Program-made: the position numbers and the translations under genes
Shown: positions 13,395-21,823 of the stretch, one piece after another
Layout of the letters: every line of letters begins with the position of its first letter
Numbering within the stretch: position 1 is the stretch's first letter
Notes under the pieces: generated by a model
Seen by the model: only the letters and a program-made list of their open reading frames with translations
Told to the model about the DNA's origin: nothing
Databases searched by the model: none
DNA from: Lachnospiraceae bacterium
Lineage (GTDB): Bacteria > Bacillota > Clostridia > Lachnospirales > Lachnospiraceae
Length of the DNA: 41,863 nucleotides
Assembly (NCBI GenBank): GCA_017521985.1
Contig: JAFXAZ010000095.1
Location: 1 to 41,863 of the forward strand
Reading direction: 5' to 3'

Positions 13395-13760
13395 GTTAGG
13401 TACCTGTCCTACCGGAAAATCAAAAAGGTTGATTAGTAGGGGTAAAATCAAGTTACTATCCCTACTTGTATTGATGAAAAGTCAAATTAGTCGGGATTTT
13501 TTTTGAAGAAAATCCTACTAATTTGAAAAATAACCTCGTTAAGTGGGGGAAAACAGAAAAAGAATCCCGACTGGGTTTATAAAAAGTACTTTTAGGTCGG
13601 GCAAATAAAAGAGGACGTCCCCGACTTATATACAGAAAATCATTATTAGTCGGGGTGGAGTACAAAAATATACCCGATTATTGAGCCGGAAAAGTGATTT
13701 TAGTCGGGGTAACAAGAAATTTTTACCCGACTGAATTGAAAAAAATATTATGCCCGGTCG
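13395..13760 (+). repeat. Tandem array of 53/54-bp hairpin units
   Basis: Six full units and one or two partial ones. Left arms of consensus AGTCGGG begin at 13,435, 13,489, 13,542, 13,595, 13,648 and 13,702 (steps 54, 53, 53, 53, 54). Right arms of consensus CCCGACT begin at 13,460, 13,513, 13,566, 13,620, 13,673 and 13,726, and an extra right arm lies at 13,407. Loops of 17-18 bases and inter-hairpin stretches of about 22 bases vary, the latter often holding GAAAAGT. In the first full unit the change to AGTAGGG is matched by CCCTACT, a compensatory pair. The period is not a multiple of three, so the array is not a coding repeat. No gene is seen from 13,347 to 13,824. Confidence 0.88.
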
Positions 13761-13774
13761 GGAATGTGCATGGG

Positions 13775-13787
13775 AAATTCCAATTTT
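13775..13787 (+). repeat. Cassette-junction-like dyad, right limit
   Basis: AAATTCCAATTTT is the last example of the motif. It lies between the hairpin array and the core gene pepP and may mark the right end of the accessory region. Confidence 0.4.
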
Positions 13788-13824
13788 AGATAAAATTAAA
13801 ATTAAAAACCGAAAGGAAAACAAC

Positions 13825-15618
13825 ATGGAAAATATTTATATTACAAGACTTGCATCATTACGCAAGGTTATGAGTGAAAAGGGCGTAGATTATTATATGA
13901 TTCCTACGGCGGATTTTCACAATTCTGAATATGTGCATGATTATTTTAAGTGCAGGGAATTTATGTCCGGGTTTACGGGCTCTAATGGCACTATGGTAGT
14001 TGGTCCTGAGGAGGTATGTCTTTGGACGGATGGCCGGTATTTTATTCAGGCGGAGCGTGAGCTGGTAGGCAGTGGTATTGTGCTTATGAGAATGAATGAG
14101 CCTGGAGTACCGAAGAATGTGGATTATTTAAAGGAGAGGATGAAGGCGGGAGAGACGCTTGGTTTTGATGGTCGTTGTGTAAGTGCATCTCAGTTGATTA
14201 GCTTTAAAGAGAACTTGAAGGATGTTACTTATAAAATGGATGAAAACTTGGTGGACGGGCTTTGGAAGGACAGACCGGAATTACCTGCAACAGATTTGTT
14301 TTTAATTCCTGAGGAAATAGCAGGTGTGTCTGTGCAGGGCAAATTAGAGCAGGTTCGTGCGAAGTTGGAAGACTGCGACAGTCTGTTTTTAAGTAAGCTG
14401 GATGATATTATGTGGCTTTTTAATATTCGTGCAAATGATGTGGAGTGTAATCCGGTGGCGTTGTCTTACAGCTTTATTTCCAAGGCGGAAGCAGTATTAT
14501 TTTTGCAGACTAAAGCGGATAAGTCTGCCGTGTTGTCTGCATTGGAGGCATCCGGTGTAAAGGTGCTTCCATATGAAGAGGTGTTTGAATACCTTGCAAA
14601 GCTTGAAAATCAGAAAATTTTAGTAGATAAGAGTAATGCAAGTGCCATGGTTGCGGATGTGCTCGGTAAAAACTGCGAAGTGGTGTATGGTACGAATCCG
14701 ACAAATTTATTAAAAGCTATGAAAAATCCGGTAGAGATTGAGCACATGCGTAAATACTATTTGCTGGATAGTGTGGCACTTACCAAATTTATTTACTGGG
14801 TAAAACATCATCCGGACAAAAAGAGTCTTAATGAGTTGACAGCAGGAGCAAAGTTGGATGCGTTAAGAGCAGAAATTCCTGGATTTATTGAGTTATCTTT
14901 CCCTACGATTTCCGCATATCAGGCAAATGCTGCCATGATGCATTATTCTGCAACAGAGGACAGCTATGCAAATTTAGATGAAGAAGGTTTTTATCTGGTG
15001 GATTCCGGCGGTCAGTACATGGGTGCTACCACGGACGTTACCAGAACCATCAGCTTGGGTGCGTTGACGGACGCACAGCGTAAGCATTATACCCTAACGG
15101 CTCTTGGCATGCTTGATTTGGCAGAAGCGCAGTGGCTTTACGGATGTACCGGACGCAATTTGGATATTTTGGCGCGTCACAGACTTTGGAAGGAAGGCAT
15201 TGATTATAAATGTGGTACCGGTCATGGAATCGGCTTTATTTTGAATGTACATGAAGGCCCTCAGAATATTCGTTGGAAATATACAGAAGAGATGAAGGAA
15301 GCGGTTTTGGAAGCAGGTATGGTTGTCAGTGATGAGCCGGGTGTATATCTGGAGGGGCAGTATGGTATCCGTATCGAAAACATTTTACTTTCTAAGAATG
15401 CGGTGGAAAATGGAGATGGTCAGTTTATGAACTTTGAAAATTTGACTTTTGCACCGTTGGATAGAGCCGCATTGGATGCCTCATATATGAATGAGGAAGA
15501 CCTTGCACGTGTGAATCGATATCAAAAGAGTGTGTATGAAGCAGTCAGCCCATACTTAAATGATGTAGAACGTAAGTGGTTGGAAGCAGAGTGTGCGGAA
15601 ATTGCCAAAAATATGTAG
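13825..15618 (+). CDS. pepP: Xaa-Pro aminopeptidase (M24B, long form)
   Basis: A 597-residue three-domain enzyme that removes N-terminal residues preceding proline in the cytoplasm. Two creatinase-like N-terminal domains (residues about 1-130 and 150-300) precede the M24 pita-bread catalytic domain, with a short C-terminal extension. Metal ligands are all visible: D393 in VDSGG, D404 in TTDVTRT, H467 in GTGHGIGF, E504 in SDEPG and E518 in RIENI; H476 (VHEGP) is the second catalytic His. Length matches eukaryote-like long forms found in Firmicutes. GAAAGGA precedes the ATG. It is the first core-type gene after the hairpin array, and no strong promoter is obvious. Confidence 0.92.
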   Translation: MENIYITRLASLRKVMSEKGVDYYMIPTADFHNSEYVHDYFKCREFMSGFTGSNGTMVVGPEEVCLWTDGRYFIQAERELVGSGIVLMRMNEPGVPKNVDYLKERMKAGETLGFDGRCVSASQLISFKENLKDVTYKMDENLVDGLWKDRPELPATDLFLIPEEIAGVSVQGKLEQVRAKLEDCDSLFLSKLDDIMWLFNIRANDVECNPVALSYSFISKAEAVLFLQTKADKSAVLSALEASGVKVLPYEEVFEYLAKLENQKILVDKSNASAMVADVLGKNCEVVYGTNPTNLLKAMKNPVEIEHMRKYYLLDSVALTKFIYWVKHHPDKKSLNELTAGAKLDALRAEIPGFIELSFPTISAYQANAAMMHYSATEDSYANLDEEGFYLVDSGGQYMGATTDVTRTISLGALTDAQRKHYTLTALGMLDLAEAQWLYGCTGRNLDILARHRLWKEGIDYKCGTGHGIGFILNVHEGPQNIRWKYTEEMKEAVLEAGMVVSDEPGVYLEGQYGIRIENILLSKNAVENGDGQFMNFENLTFAPLDRAALDASYMNEEDLARVNRYQKSVYEAVSPYLNDVERKWLEAECAEIAKNM

Positions 15619-15636
15619 TTTTTTAGTGTGAAAATA

Positions 15637-15666
15637 TTGACGAAAGGCATATGTTTCCTGTATAAT
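15637..15666 (+). promoter_or_regulatory. Sigma-A promoter of pckA
   Basis: TTGACG, 18 bases, TATAAT. It lies 80 bases before the pckA start and after the pepP stop, so pckA has its own transcript. Confidence 0.8.
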
Positions 15667-15676
15667 TCATGTTAGA

Positions 15677-15714
15677 TTAGCATGGGGGCATTTGTGAAAT
15701 GTTCGGAATGCTAA
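15677..15714 (+). promoter_or_regulatory. 5' stem-loop of the pckA mRNA
   Basis: TTAGCAT pairs with ATGCTAA, and inside it CATTT pairs with AAATG around GTG. The expected transcript start is about 15,673, so this two-tier hairpin would sit at the very 5' end of the mRNA. Such 5' hairpins often protect a transcript from decay. Confidence 0.5.
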
Positions 15715-15745
15715 TAATAGACAAAAAAGAAAGAGGTTTTAGCAG

Positions 15746-17350
15746 ATGTCAAAGATTAATTTGGAAAAGTATGGTATTACCGGCAGCACTGAAATCATTT
15801 ACAATCCTTCTTATGAAGTATTATTCGAAGAAGAAACAAAGGCTGGCTTGGAAGGTTATGAAGTAGGTCAAGAGACAGAGCTTGGTGCTGTTAATGTTAT
15901 GACTGGTATTTACACAGGTCGTTCTCCTAAAGATAAGTATATCGTTATGGACGAAAACTCTAAGGACACTGTATGGTGGACAACCGATGAGTACAAAAAT
16001 GACAACCACCCAATGACAACAGAGGTATGGGATGTATTAAAGAATATTGCTCAGAAAGAGCTTTCTAACAAGAGATTATTCGTTGTAGATGCATTCTGTG
16101 GTGCAAACGCTGATACAAGAATGTCAGTTCGCTTTATTATGGAAGTAGCTTGGCAGGCACATTTCGTAAAGAATATGTTCATCCAGCCGACAGCAGAAGA
16201 GCTTGAAAGCTTTGAGCCGGATTTCGTTGTATACAATGCTTCTAAGGCAAAAGTTGACAATTACAAAGAATTAGGTCTTAATTCTGAAACTGCAGTTGCA
16301 TTTAACATCACAAGCAGAGAGCAGGTTATCATCAATACATGGTACGGTGGCGAAATGAAGAAGGGTATCTTCTCTATGATGAACTACTACCTCCCATTAA
16401 AGGGTATTGCTTCTATGCACTGTTCTGCAAATACAGATATGAACGGCGAAAATACAGCAGTATTCTTCGGCCTTTCCGGTACAGGTAAGACTACCTTATC
16501 TACAGATCCTAAGCGTCTTCTTATCGGTGATGACGAACACGGCTGGGATGATCAGGGTGTATTCAACTTTGAAGGCGGTTGCTACGCAAAGGTTATCAAC
16601 CTTGACAAGGATTCTGAGCCGGACATCTACAATGCAATTAAGCGCAACGCTCTTTTAGAGAACGTTACAGTAGATGCTGAAGGTAAGATTGATTTCGATG
16701 ACGGTAGTGTTACAGAAAATACTCGTGTATCTTACCCAATCGACCACATTAATAATATTGTACGTCCAATTTCCGCAGCTCCTGCAGCAAAGGATGTAAT
16801 CTTCCTTTCCGCAGATGCATTCGGCGTACTTCCTCCGGTTTCTGTTCTTACACCAGAACAGACAAAGTACTACTTCTTATCCGGTTTCACAGCAAAACTT
16901 GCTGGTACAGAACGTGGTATTACAGAACCTACACCTACATTCTCTGCATGCTTCGGTCAGGCTTTCTTAGAGTTACACCCAACAAAGTATGCTGAAGAAT
17001 TAGTTAAGAAGATGGAAGCAAGCGGTGCTAAGGCTTACTTAGTAAACACCGGCTGGAATGGTACAGGAAAGCGTATCGCTATTAAGGATACACGTGGTAT
17101 CATCGATGCAATCCTTGATGGTTCTATCGAAAAAGCTGAAACAAAGAATATTCCATACTTCAACTTCGAAGTTCCAACAGAGCTTCCAGGTGTTGATACT
17201 AATATTCTTGACCCACGTAATACATATGCAGATGCTTCTGAATGGGAAGTAAAGGCTAAAGACTTAGCTGGTCGTTTCATTAAGAACTTTGCTAAGTATG
17301 AAGGTAACGAAGCTGGTAAGGCATTAGTAGCTGCAGGTCCTCAGTTATAA
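15746..17350 (+). CDS. pckA: Phosphoenolpyruvate carboxykinase (ATP)
   Basis: A 534-residue ATP-type PEP carboxykinase, the usual family length. It interconverts oxaloacetate plus ATP and PEP plus CO2 plus ADP. The kinase P-loop [11 protein letters not shown] starts at about residue 242, followed by LIGDDEHGW with the metal-binding Asp pair, and the N-terminal [12 protein letters not shown] binds oxaloacetate. In gut clostridia the enzyme often runs in the carboxylating direction during fermentation; that is knowledge of the group, not visible here. Codon use is strongly biased, as expected for a highly expressed gene. It is a single-gene transcript with its own promoter, 5' hairpin and terminator. 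Confidence 0.97.
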   Translation: MSKINLEKYGITGSTEIIYNPSYEVLFEEETKAGLEGYEVGQETELGAVNVMTGIYTGRSPKDKYIVMDENSKDTVWWTTDEYKNDNHPMTTEVWDVLKNIAQKELSNKRLFVVDAFCGANADTRMSVRFIMEVAWQAHFVKNMFIQPTAEELESFEPDFVVYNASKAKVDNYKELGLNSETAVAFNITSREQVIINTWYGGEMKKGIFSMMNYYLPLKGIASMHCSANTDMNGENTAVFFGLSGTGKTTLSTDPKRLLIGDDEHGWDDQGVFNFEGGCYAKVINLDKDSEPDIYNAIKRNALLENVTVDAEGKIDFDDGSVTENTRVSYPIDHINNIVRPISAAPAAKDVIFLSADAFGVLPPVSVLTPEQTKYYFLSGFTAKLAGTERGITEPTPTFSACFGQAFLELHPTKYAEELVKKMEASGAKAYLVNTGWNGTGKRIAIKDTRGIIDAILDGSIEKAETKNIPYFNFEVPTELPGVDTNILDPRNTYADASEWEVKAKDLAGRFIKNFAKYEGNEAGKALVAAGPQL

Positions 17351-17385
17351 TAAAAAGTTTTAATATAAGCTTATTGTAAGAATTT

Positions 17386-17421
17386 TCCCTCCTTTGGTTT
17401 TACACTAAAGGAGGGATTTTT
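17386..17421 (+). terminator. Rho-independent terminator of pckA
   Basis: TCCCTCCTTT and AAAGGAGGGA form a perfect 10-bp stem with an 11-base loop, followed by TTTTTA. Confidence 0.93.
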
Positions 17422-17458
17422 ACTTAATATTTAAAATTTGAATACTAAAATTTTCTAG

Positions 17459-17487
17459 TTGTATTTTAGGCACAAGTTGTATATAAT
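17459..17487 (+). promoter_or_regulatory. Promoter of the 6S RNA
   Basis: TTGTAT, 17 bases, TATAAT, placing the transcript start near 17,494, shortly before the closing stem of the RNA. Confidence 0.65.
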
Positions 17488-17493
17488 GATATT

Positions 17494-17709
17494 AAAGAAA
17501 AACGAAGTGAATTAGCCTGGGGTGTTCGATAACTCTTATTTATTTGAACCTACATTACTTTAAACGGGACTCCTATATTGCAATGCGGCTGTCAGGCCTC
17601 CGACCTATATGGTTTTGTGCAGTGGAAGGCAAAAGCATTTGTTGCGGTAACCCACCTAGCCATAGCTAGGAGTCAAACGATAAGAGGCGGCATTCTGGGT
17701 TATTTTTTG
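17494..17709 (+). ncRNA. ssrS: 6S RNA
   Basis: A non-coding RNA that mimics an open promoter and binds sigma-A RNA polymerase. TAGCCTGGGGTG (17,513-17,524) and CATTCTGGGTTA (17,691-17,702) form the closing stem with several wobble pairs and are followed by a run of T. The flanking sequences GGTGTTCG and AGGCGGCATTCT correspond to the conserved GATGTTCG and GGCGGCATCT ends of Escherichia coli 6S RNA. The interior has GGGACTCC and GAGTC elements around a long imperfect hairpin, as expected. Ends are inferred from the promoter and T-run. Identification rests on recall of conserved segments, not on a covariance-model search. Confidence 0.82.
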
Positions 17710-17769
17710 GTCATAAAACTCCTCTTGTACGAGTATGATAGTGTATCAGAAAGTATAGGAGGATTTTTT

Positions 17770-19332
17770 GTGCAGAAACATAATATAAAAATTAATCCAA
17801 GAAAACCTTATAAAAGAATGCGTATGAAATGGCTGTTGTTTTTTTTAATAATCGCAGTGGTAATAGTATGGTTTGGAAAAAAGGATAAGCAGGAAACGAA
17901 GCCACAGCCGGAAGTGGTGCAGCCGTTGGAGGAGCCTAGAGACGATTATGTGTATCTGGAAGAAAGTCCGGATATCAGAGTTGTTTTGCAGGCAGGAAAT
18001 TATAGTGGTATATATCATGCAAAGGTTGAACTTACGTTTCCGGATGGTGGATATATATTGACTTGTATAAATGAGCAGTGGGAAAAGCATTTGATTCCTG
18101 CAAAAAATAGCGTTTCTATTGGGATTGGTGCAGAGTTTGATTTTTCCATAACACAGGACATGCTGATAGCCGCAGTGGCATGCCAAGAAGATAAGCCAAT
18201 AATTGTAAATTCTTTGGAGAGGAATCGAGAAGTATGTCGATACTATGGTCGTATGGAAATAACGTTGGAGGATGCGGGGCTTTTGGTGGTAAATGCATTG
18301 CCATTAGAGACCTATTTGTGTGGCGTGGTTCCCAGCGAAATGCCTGCAAGCTATGAAGAGGAAGCTTTAAAAGCACAGGCAATATTAGCCAGAACCTATG
18401 CATATAAATACTTGATTGAGCCTGCGTATCCTGAGTTTCAGGCTCATGTGGATGATAGCATTGCTTTTCAGGTATATGGGAATCTGGACAACAATGCGGT
18501 TACCTCAAAGGCAGTATCTGACACGGCGGGTATTTTACTTTTTTCAGACAGGAGTCTGGCAGAGGTCTATTATTATTCCACATCCTGTGGTTATGGAACC
18601 GATGGAGCTGCCTGGGGTGGTGAAGGGCAGGACTATTTGCAGGCAACACGTATTGGAAAAGGCACTTTAAAGAGTGCAGATGGTTCTATGAGCGGAGAGG
18701 AAGCGGAAACATATTATTTGCAAAAATTAGAAGGGGAACAGACCTTTCGGAATATGATTTCAGCACCTTTTGTGGAAGGCTATGAAAGCCGTGAAGGCTG
18801 GTATCGATGGAGTGCCTGCGATGTGCAGATAAATACTGAGGCAATTTTGGCACGTATGAAGGAGCGATATGAAGCAAATCCGAATGTGATTTTAACAAAA
18901 AATAAATCCGGAGAATTTGTCTCAAAACCGGTAAAAAATCTGGGAGAAATAAAAAATATAACAGTAGCAGAACGTGGTGCCGGAGGGGTTTGTAAAAGTG
19001 TAATTATTGAAGGAACCGGAAATACATATAAGATCCTTTTGGAATACAATATCCGATATGTTTTAAATGGTTCCGGTACCAGCGTGATAAAAGCAGATGG
19101 CACGGAAATTTATTGCAAAACTTTGCTTCCAAGCGGATTTTTTTATTTAGATACTGTTCATTTTGGGCAAAATGTTATATCATACAATATATATGGAGGT
19201 GGATACGGTCACGGTGTAGGGCTTAGTCAAAATGGTGCAAATCAGATGGCGAAGCTGGGAATAAACTGTCAGGAAATTCTGGAGAAATTCTTTCCGGGAA
19301 CCGTATTTGTAAGCTATGAAAACCATTCTTAG
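17770..19332 (+). CDS. SpoIID/LytB-domain protein
   Basis: A 520-residue membrane-anchored protein. After about 20 basic residues one helix (LLFFLIIAVVIVWFG) anchors it, and the rest faces outwards. The SpoIID domain is clear: NALPLETYLCGVVPSEMP (E190 of PSEMP is the likely catalytic Glu), AILARTYAYKYL, the Cys-containing STSCGYGTDGAAWGG, and GGGYGHGVGLSQNGANQMA with FFPGT at the end. SpoIID proteins are peptidoglycan lytic transglycosylases acting on denuded glycan; in Bacillus SpoIID works in engulfment, while LytB-like relatives act in vegetative walls. The GTG at 17,770 follows ATAGGAGGA. It overlaps the next gene by 17 bases. Confidence 0.88.
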   Translation: MQKHNIKINPRKPYKRMRMKWLLFFLIIAVVIVWFGKKDKQETKPQPEVVQPLEEPRDDYVYLEESPDIRVVLQAGNYSGIYHAKVELTFPDGGYILTCINEQWEKHLIPAKNSVSIGIGAEFDFSITQDMLIAAVACQEDKPIIVNSLERNREVCRYYGRMEITLEDAGLLVVNALPLETYLCGVVPSEMPASYEEEALKAQAILARTYAYKYLIEPAYPEFQAHVDDSIAFQVYGNLDNNAVTSKAVSDTAGILLFSDRSLAEVYYYSTSCGYGTDGAAWGGEGQDYLQATRIGKGTLKSADGSMSGEEAETYYLQKLEGEQTFRNMISAPFVEGYESREGWYRWSACDVQINTEAILARMKERYEANPNVILTKNKSGEFVSKPVKNLGEIKNITVAERGAGGVCKSVIIEGTGNTYKILLEYNIRYVLNGSGTSVIKADGTEIYCKTLLPSGFFYLDTVHFGQNVISYNIYGGGYGHGVGLSQNGANQMAKLGINCQEILEKFFPGTVFVSYENHS

Positions 19333-20056
19333 TGTGGTAAGGGACTTTGTAAAGGGAGCCGGGGAAAAAAATCTTTCCGTATATGCGGCCGGAAGTGCCT
19401 TTTTTATAATTCTATCTGTTGTGCCAATTATCATTGTCGTCAGCTGTATGATACCAATTACAGGACTGTCAAAAGAGTTTTTGTATGAGATGGTTACGAA
19501 TTTTTTGCCGGCTGCCACAGAAGAATTTTTGGTTTCTCTTATCAACTATGTTTACAGTAACAGTACAGGAATGTTGCCGGTTGCCATTATTCTTGCAATC
19601 TGGTCTGCCGGAAGAGGTATGCTCTCTTTGATGCGTGGCTTGAATGAAATTCACGGAATTACAGAAAAGAGAGGATATTTTAGGCTGAGAGTAGTTTCTA
19701 GTTTTTATACGGTAATTTTGCTGCTTGCTTTGGTGTTTACGTTGGTAGTTTCTGTGTTTGGACAAAGATTTTTACTGGCAATCCTTGTTTTAAGTATTAT
19801 TTTTACTTTTTTATATATGTATGTGCCGGATATCAAAACCTCTTTTCGAAAGCAGTTTTATGGAGGTGTCATGGCAGCACTGGGGTGTTCTGTGTTTTCT
19901 TACTGTTTTTCTGTATATGTGGACAATTATAATGATTTTTCCAGCTATGGCAGTATTAGTACAATTGTTATTGTTATGCTGTGGCTTTATTTTACTATGT
20001 ATATTTTGCTGTATGGAGCTTATATCGGAAGCTATTTTGCTTCGCAGGATACTTAG
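19316..20056 (+). CDS. YihY/BrkB-family membrane protein
   Basis: A 246-residue inner-membrane protein with about six helices. The family pattern (formerly misnamed ribonuclease BN) is visible as NLSVYAAGSAFFIILSVVPIIIV at the N-terminus and YGSISTIVIVMLWLYFTMYILLYGAYI near the C-terminus. The family's function is unsettled; a transporter has been suggested. The start overlaps the SpoIID-like gene by 17 bases, and the acyltransferase gene starts 14 bases after it, so these are one operon. Confidence 0.88.
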   Translation: MKTILSVVRDFVKGAGEKNLSVYAAGSAFFIILSVVPIIIVVSCMIPITGLSKEFLYEMVTNFLPAATEEFLVSLINYVYSNSTGMLPVAIILAIWSAGRGMLSLMRGLNEIHGITEKRGYFRLRVVSSFYTVILLLALVFTLVVSVFGQRFLLAILVLSIIFTFLYMYVPDIKTSFRKQFYGGVMAALGCSVFSYCFSVYVDNYNDFSSYGSISTIVIVMLWLYFTMYILLYGAYIGSYFASQDT

Positions 20057-20070
20057 GAGGGAGGAGCAGG

Positions 20071-21798
20071 ATGAAGATTAAAAATTTGCCGGGACAGAGC
20101 AATAAAAATCCGCAGGGACAAACATGGCGTAGATTGGACAATACAGGCAAGTTATTTCCTTTGGTATCCAGTGGACGTTTAAGTAATGTGTTTCGAATTG
20201 CAGTTACTTTAAAAGAGGAAATTGAACCGGAAGTTTTACAGCAGGCACTGGAAGATATTTTGCCTCAGTTTGAAAGCTTTCGTGTTCGATTAAGAAGAGG
20301 TCTGTTCTGGTATTATTTTGAGACGAACCACCGCAAAATTGCTGTAGAAAAGGAAGATACTTACCCGTGTCAGTATATTTCTCATAAAGTGGCACCTTAT
20401 TATTTGTTTCGAGTGAGTTACTATAGTACTCGTATTAATGTGGAGATTTATCATGCCCTCAGCGATGGTCTTGGTGCGGTAAATTTTGCAAAGCTTTTAG
20501 CATGTAGGTATTTGCAGATTAAGCATCAGATGGATACACCGGAAATTGTGCGTATAGCAAATGTTCGTGCCGAGGAAGAAGATGGATATCTCAAATATTA
20601 CAAAGAAACAAAGAAGCAGACTTATAGTAATGAAAAGGCATATCAGTTGGAAGGGCGTAAGCTTGGCTTGCGTGTAGAAAATATTATTCATGGCAGTGTG
20701 CCTTTACAGGAATTAAAGGCAGTAAGTAAATCTTATGGAGTAAGCATTACCAAGTATCTTACGGCTGTTCTTATTTGGGCTATTTATGAGGAATATTTAA
20801 AGGGTGAGGAGGTTACTCCGTTTATCGGTGTAAATCTGCCGATTAATTTACGCAGTATGTTTAATTCGGAGACTCTTGCTAATTTCTTTGCAGTTACAGC
20901 AATTAATTATAATCCTACCGGACGAAAGGTTGACTTTGAAGATATTTTAAAGGTGGTCAGTGAACAGATTGATGACCAGATTGTAAAAGAAAAGCTGGAA
21001 GAAAAAATCTCTTACAACGTTTCTAATGAAAAGAAGTGGTATTTAAAAATTGTTCCGCTGATTATAAAAAAATTAGCATTGAAGCTGGTATTTAAGCGAA
21101 AAGACAGCGGACATACCATTACCTTGTCCAATTTGGGACCGATAAAAGTAGAAGAGCCTTATAATAAATATATTGAGAATTTTTATGTATTAATTGGTGT
21201 TTCTCATAGTCAGACAGCTAAGTGTGCGGTTATTGCTTATGAGGATAATCTGATGATTACCATGTCTACGGTATTTGATGATAATAAATTGTCTGAGGGA
21301 TTTTTCGGCAAACTAGAGGAGCATGGTATTTCCTGCGAATTGGAAAGCAACGGCATTGTGGACAAGGCACATGATAAGGGCAGGTATCCTCTCAGACAAG
21401 AAATTGCAGCAGCCTCAATCAAGAAGGAAATCAGTTTTGCTAAAGTTATTGTATGGAATATGGTTTTGTTCCAAATTGGATGCGTATTATTAGATTATGT
21501 ATTTCATTGGCAAAGAATCAGTGTAAATTATGTAATGCCGGCAGCGATGCTTCTTTCTGGAATTATTATTTCAGCATTGATGTATTTTGACCGTAAAAAA
21601 TGGCAGAGTTATTTTATGTATTTGTTTTCGTTGTCGTTTGCATCCCTTTTGCCAATTATTTTTTATTATATGGGAATTATTACAAATCCGATTGTAGCTG
21701 TTATCAATATGTTGGTGACGATTGCTCTTTTCGTATTGACCGTGCATAGTAGGGGTGACAGTACCTTGGAGGAATTGGTACGAAGATTGCATATTTAA
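20071..21798 (+). CDS. Condensation-fold acyltransferase with C-terminal membrane domain
   Basis: A 575-residue protein. The first 440 or so residues look like an alcohol-acetyltransferase/condensation-type acyltransferase: NVEIYHALSDGLGAVNF contains the HxxxDG motif (HALSDG), and later VGVNLPINLRSMF-like and TLSNLGPI segments match the fold. The last 110 residues hold four membrane helices and resemble DUF6320. Together this suggests a membrane-bound enzyme joining an acyl group to a hydroxyl or amine. The ATG at 20,071 follows GGAGGGAGGAG. It is coupled to a neighbouring lipase-like hydrolase, so the two probably act on the same ester product. The substrate is unknown. Confidence 0.75.
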   Translation: MKIKNLPGQSNKNPQGQTWRRLDNTGKLFPLVSSGRLSNVFRIAVTLKEEIEPEVLQQALEDILPQFESFRVRLRRGLFWYYFETNHRKIAVEKEDTYPCQYISHKVAPYYLFRVSYYSTRINVEIYHALSDGLGAVNFAKLLACRYLQIKHQMDTPEIVRIANVRAEEEDGYLKYYKETKKQTYSNEKAYQLEGRKLGLRVENIIHGSVPLQELKAVSKSYGVSITKYLTAVLIWAIYEEYLKGEEVTPFIGVNLPINLRSMFNSETLANFFAVTAINYNPTGRKVDFEDILKVVSEQIDDQIVKEKLEEKISYNVSNEKKWYLKIVPLIIKKLALKLVFKRKDSGHTITLSNLGPIKVEEPYNKYIENFYVLIGVSHSQTAKCAVIAYEDNLMITMSTVFDDNKLSEGFFGKLEEHGISCELESNGIVDKAHDKGRYPLRQEIAAASIKKEISFAKVIVWNMVLFQIGCVLLDYVFHWQRISVNYVMPAAMLLSGIIISALMYFDRKKWQSYFMYLFSLSFASLLPIIFYYMGIITNPIVAVINMLVTIALFVLTVHSRGDSTLEELVRRLHI

Positions 21799-21823
21799 GT
21801 GTTTTACGAAAGGAGAAATTGCT

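Noticed and set aside
13395-13760. Possible CRISPR array
   Set aside because: The period is 53-54 bases, but the conserved parts are two 7-base inverted arms separated by a variable loop, units are not identical, and no cas gene is present.
13462-13826. Minus-strand open frames across the hairpin array
   Set aside because: They run through a repeat whose period is not a multiple of three, have no ribosome binding site and give no recognisable protein.
17578-17769. Long N-terminal extension of the SpoIID-like protein
   Set aside because: This stretch lies inside the 6S RNA. The GTG at 17,770 has a strong ribosome binding site and is followed by a normal membrane anchor.
18780-19103. Minus-strand open frames within the SpoIID-like gene
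   Set aside because: The plus-strand frame is a well-supported protein; the reverse frames have no start signals or family resemblance.
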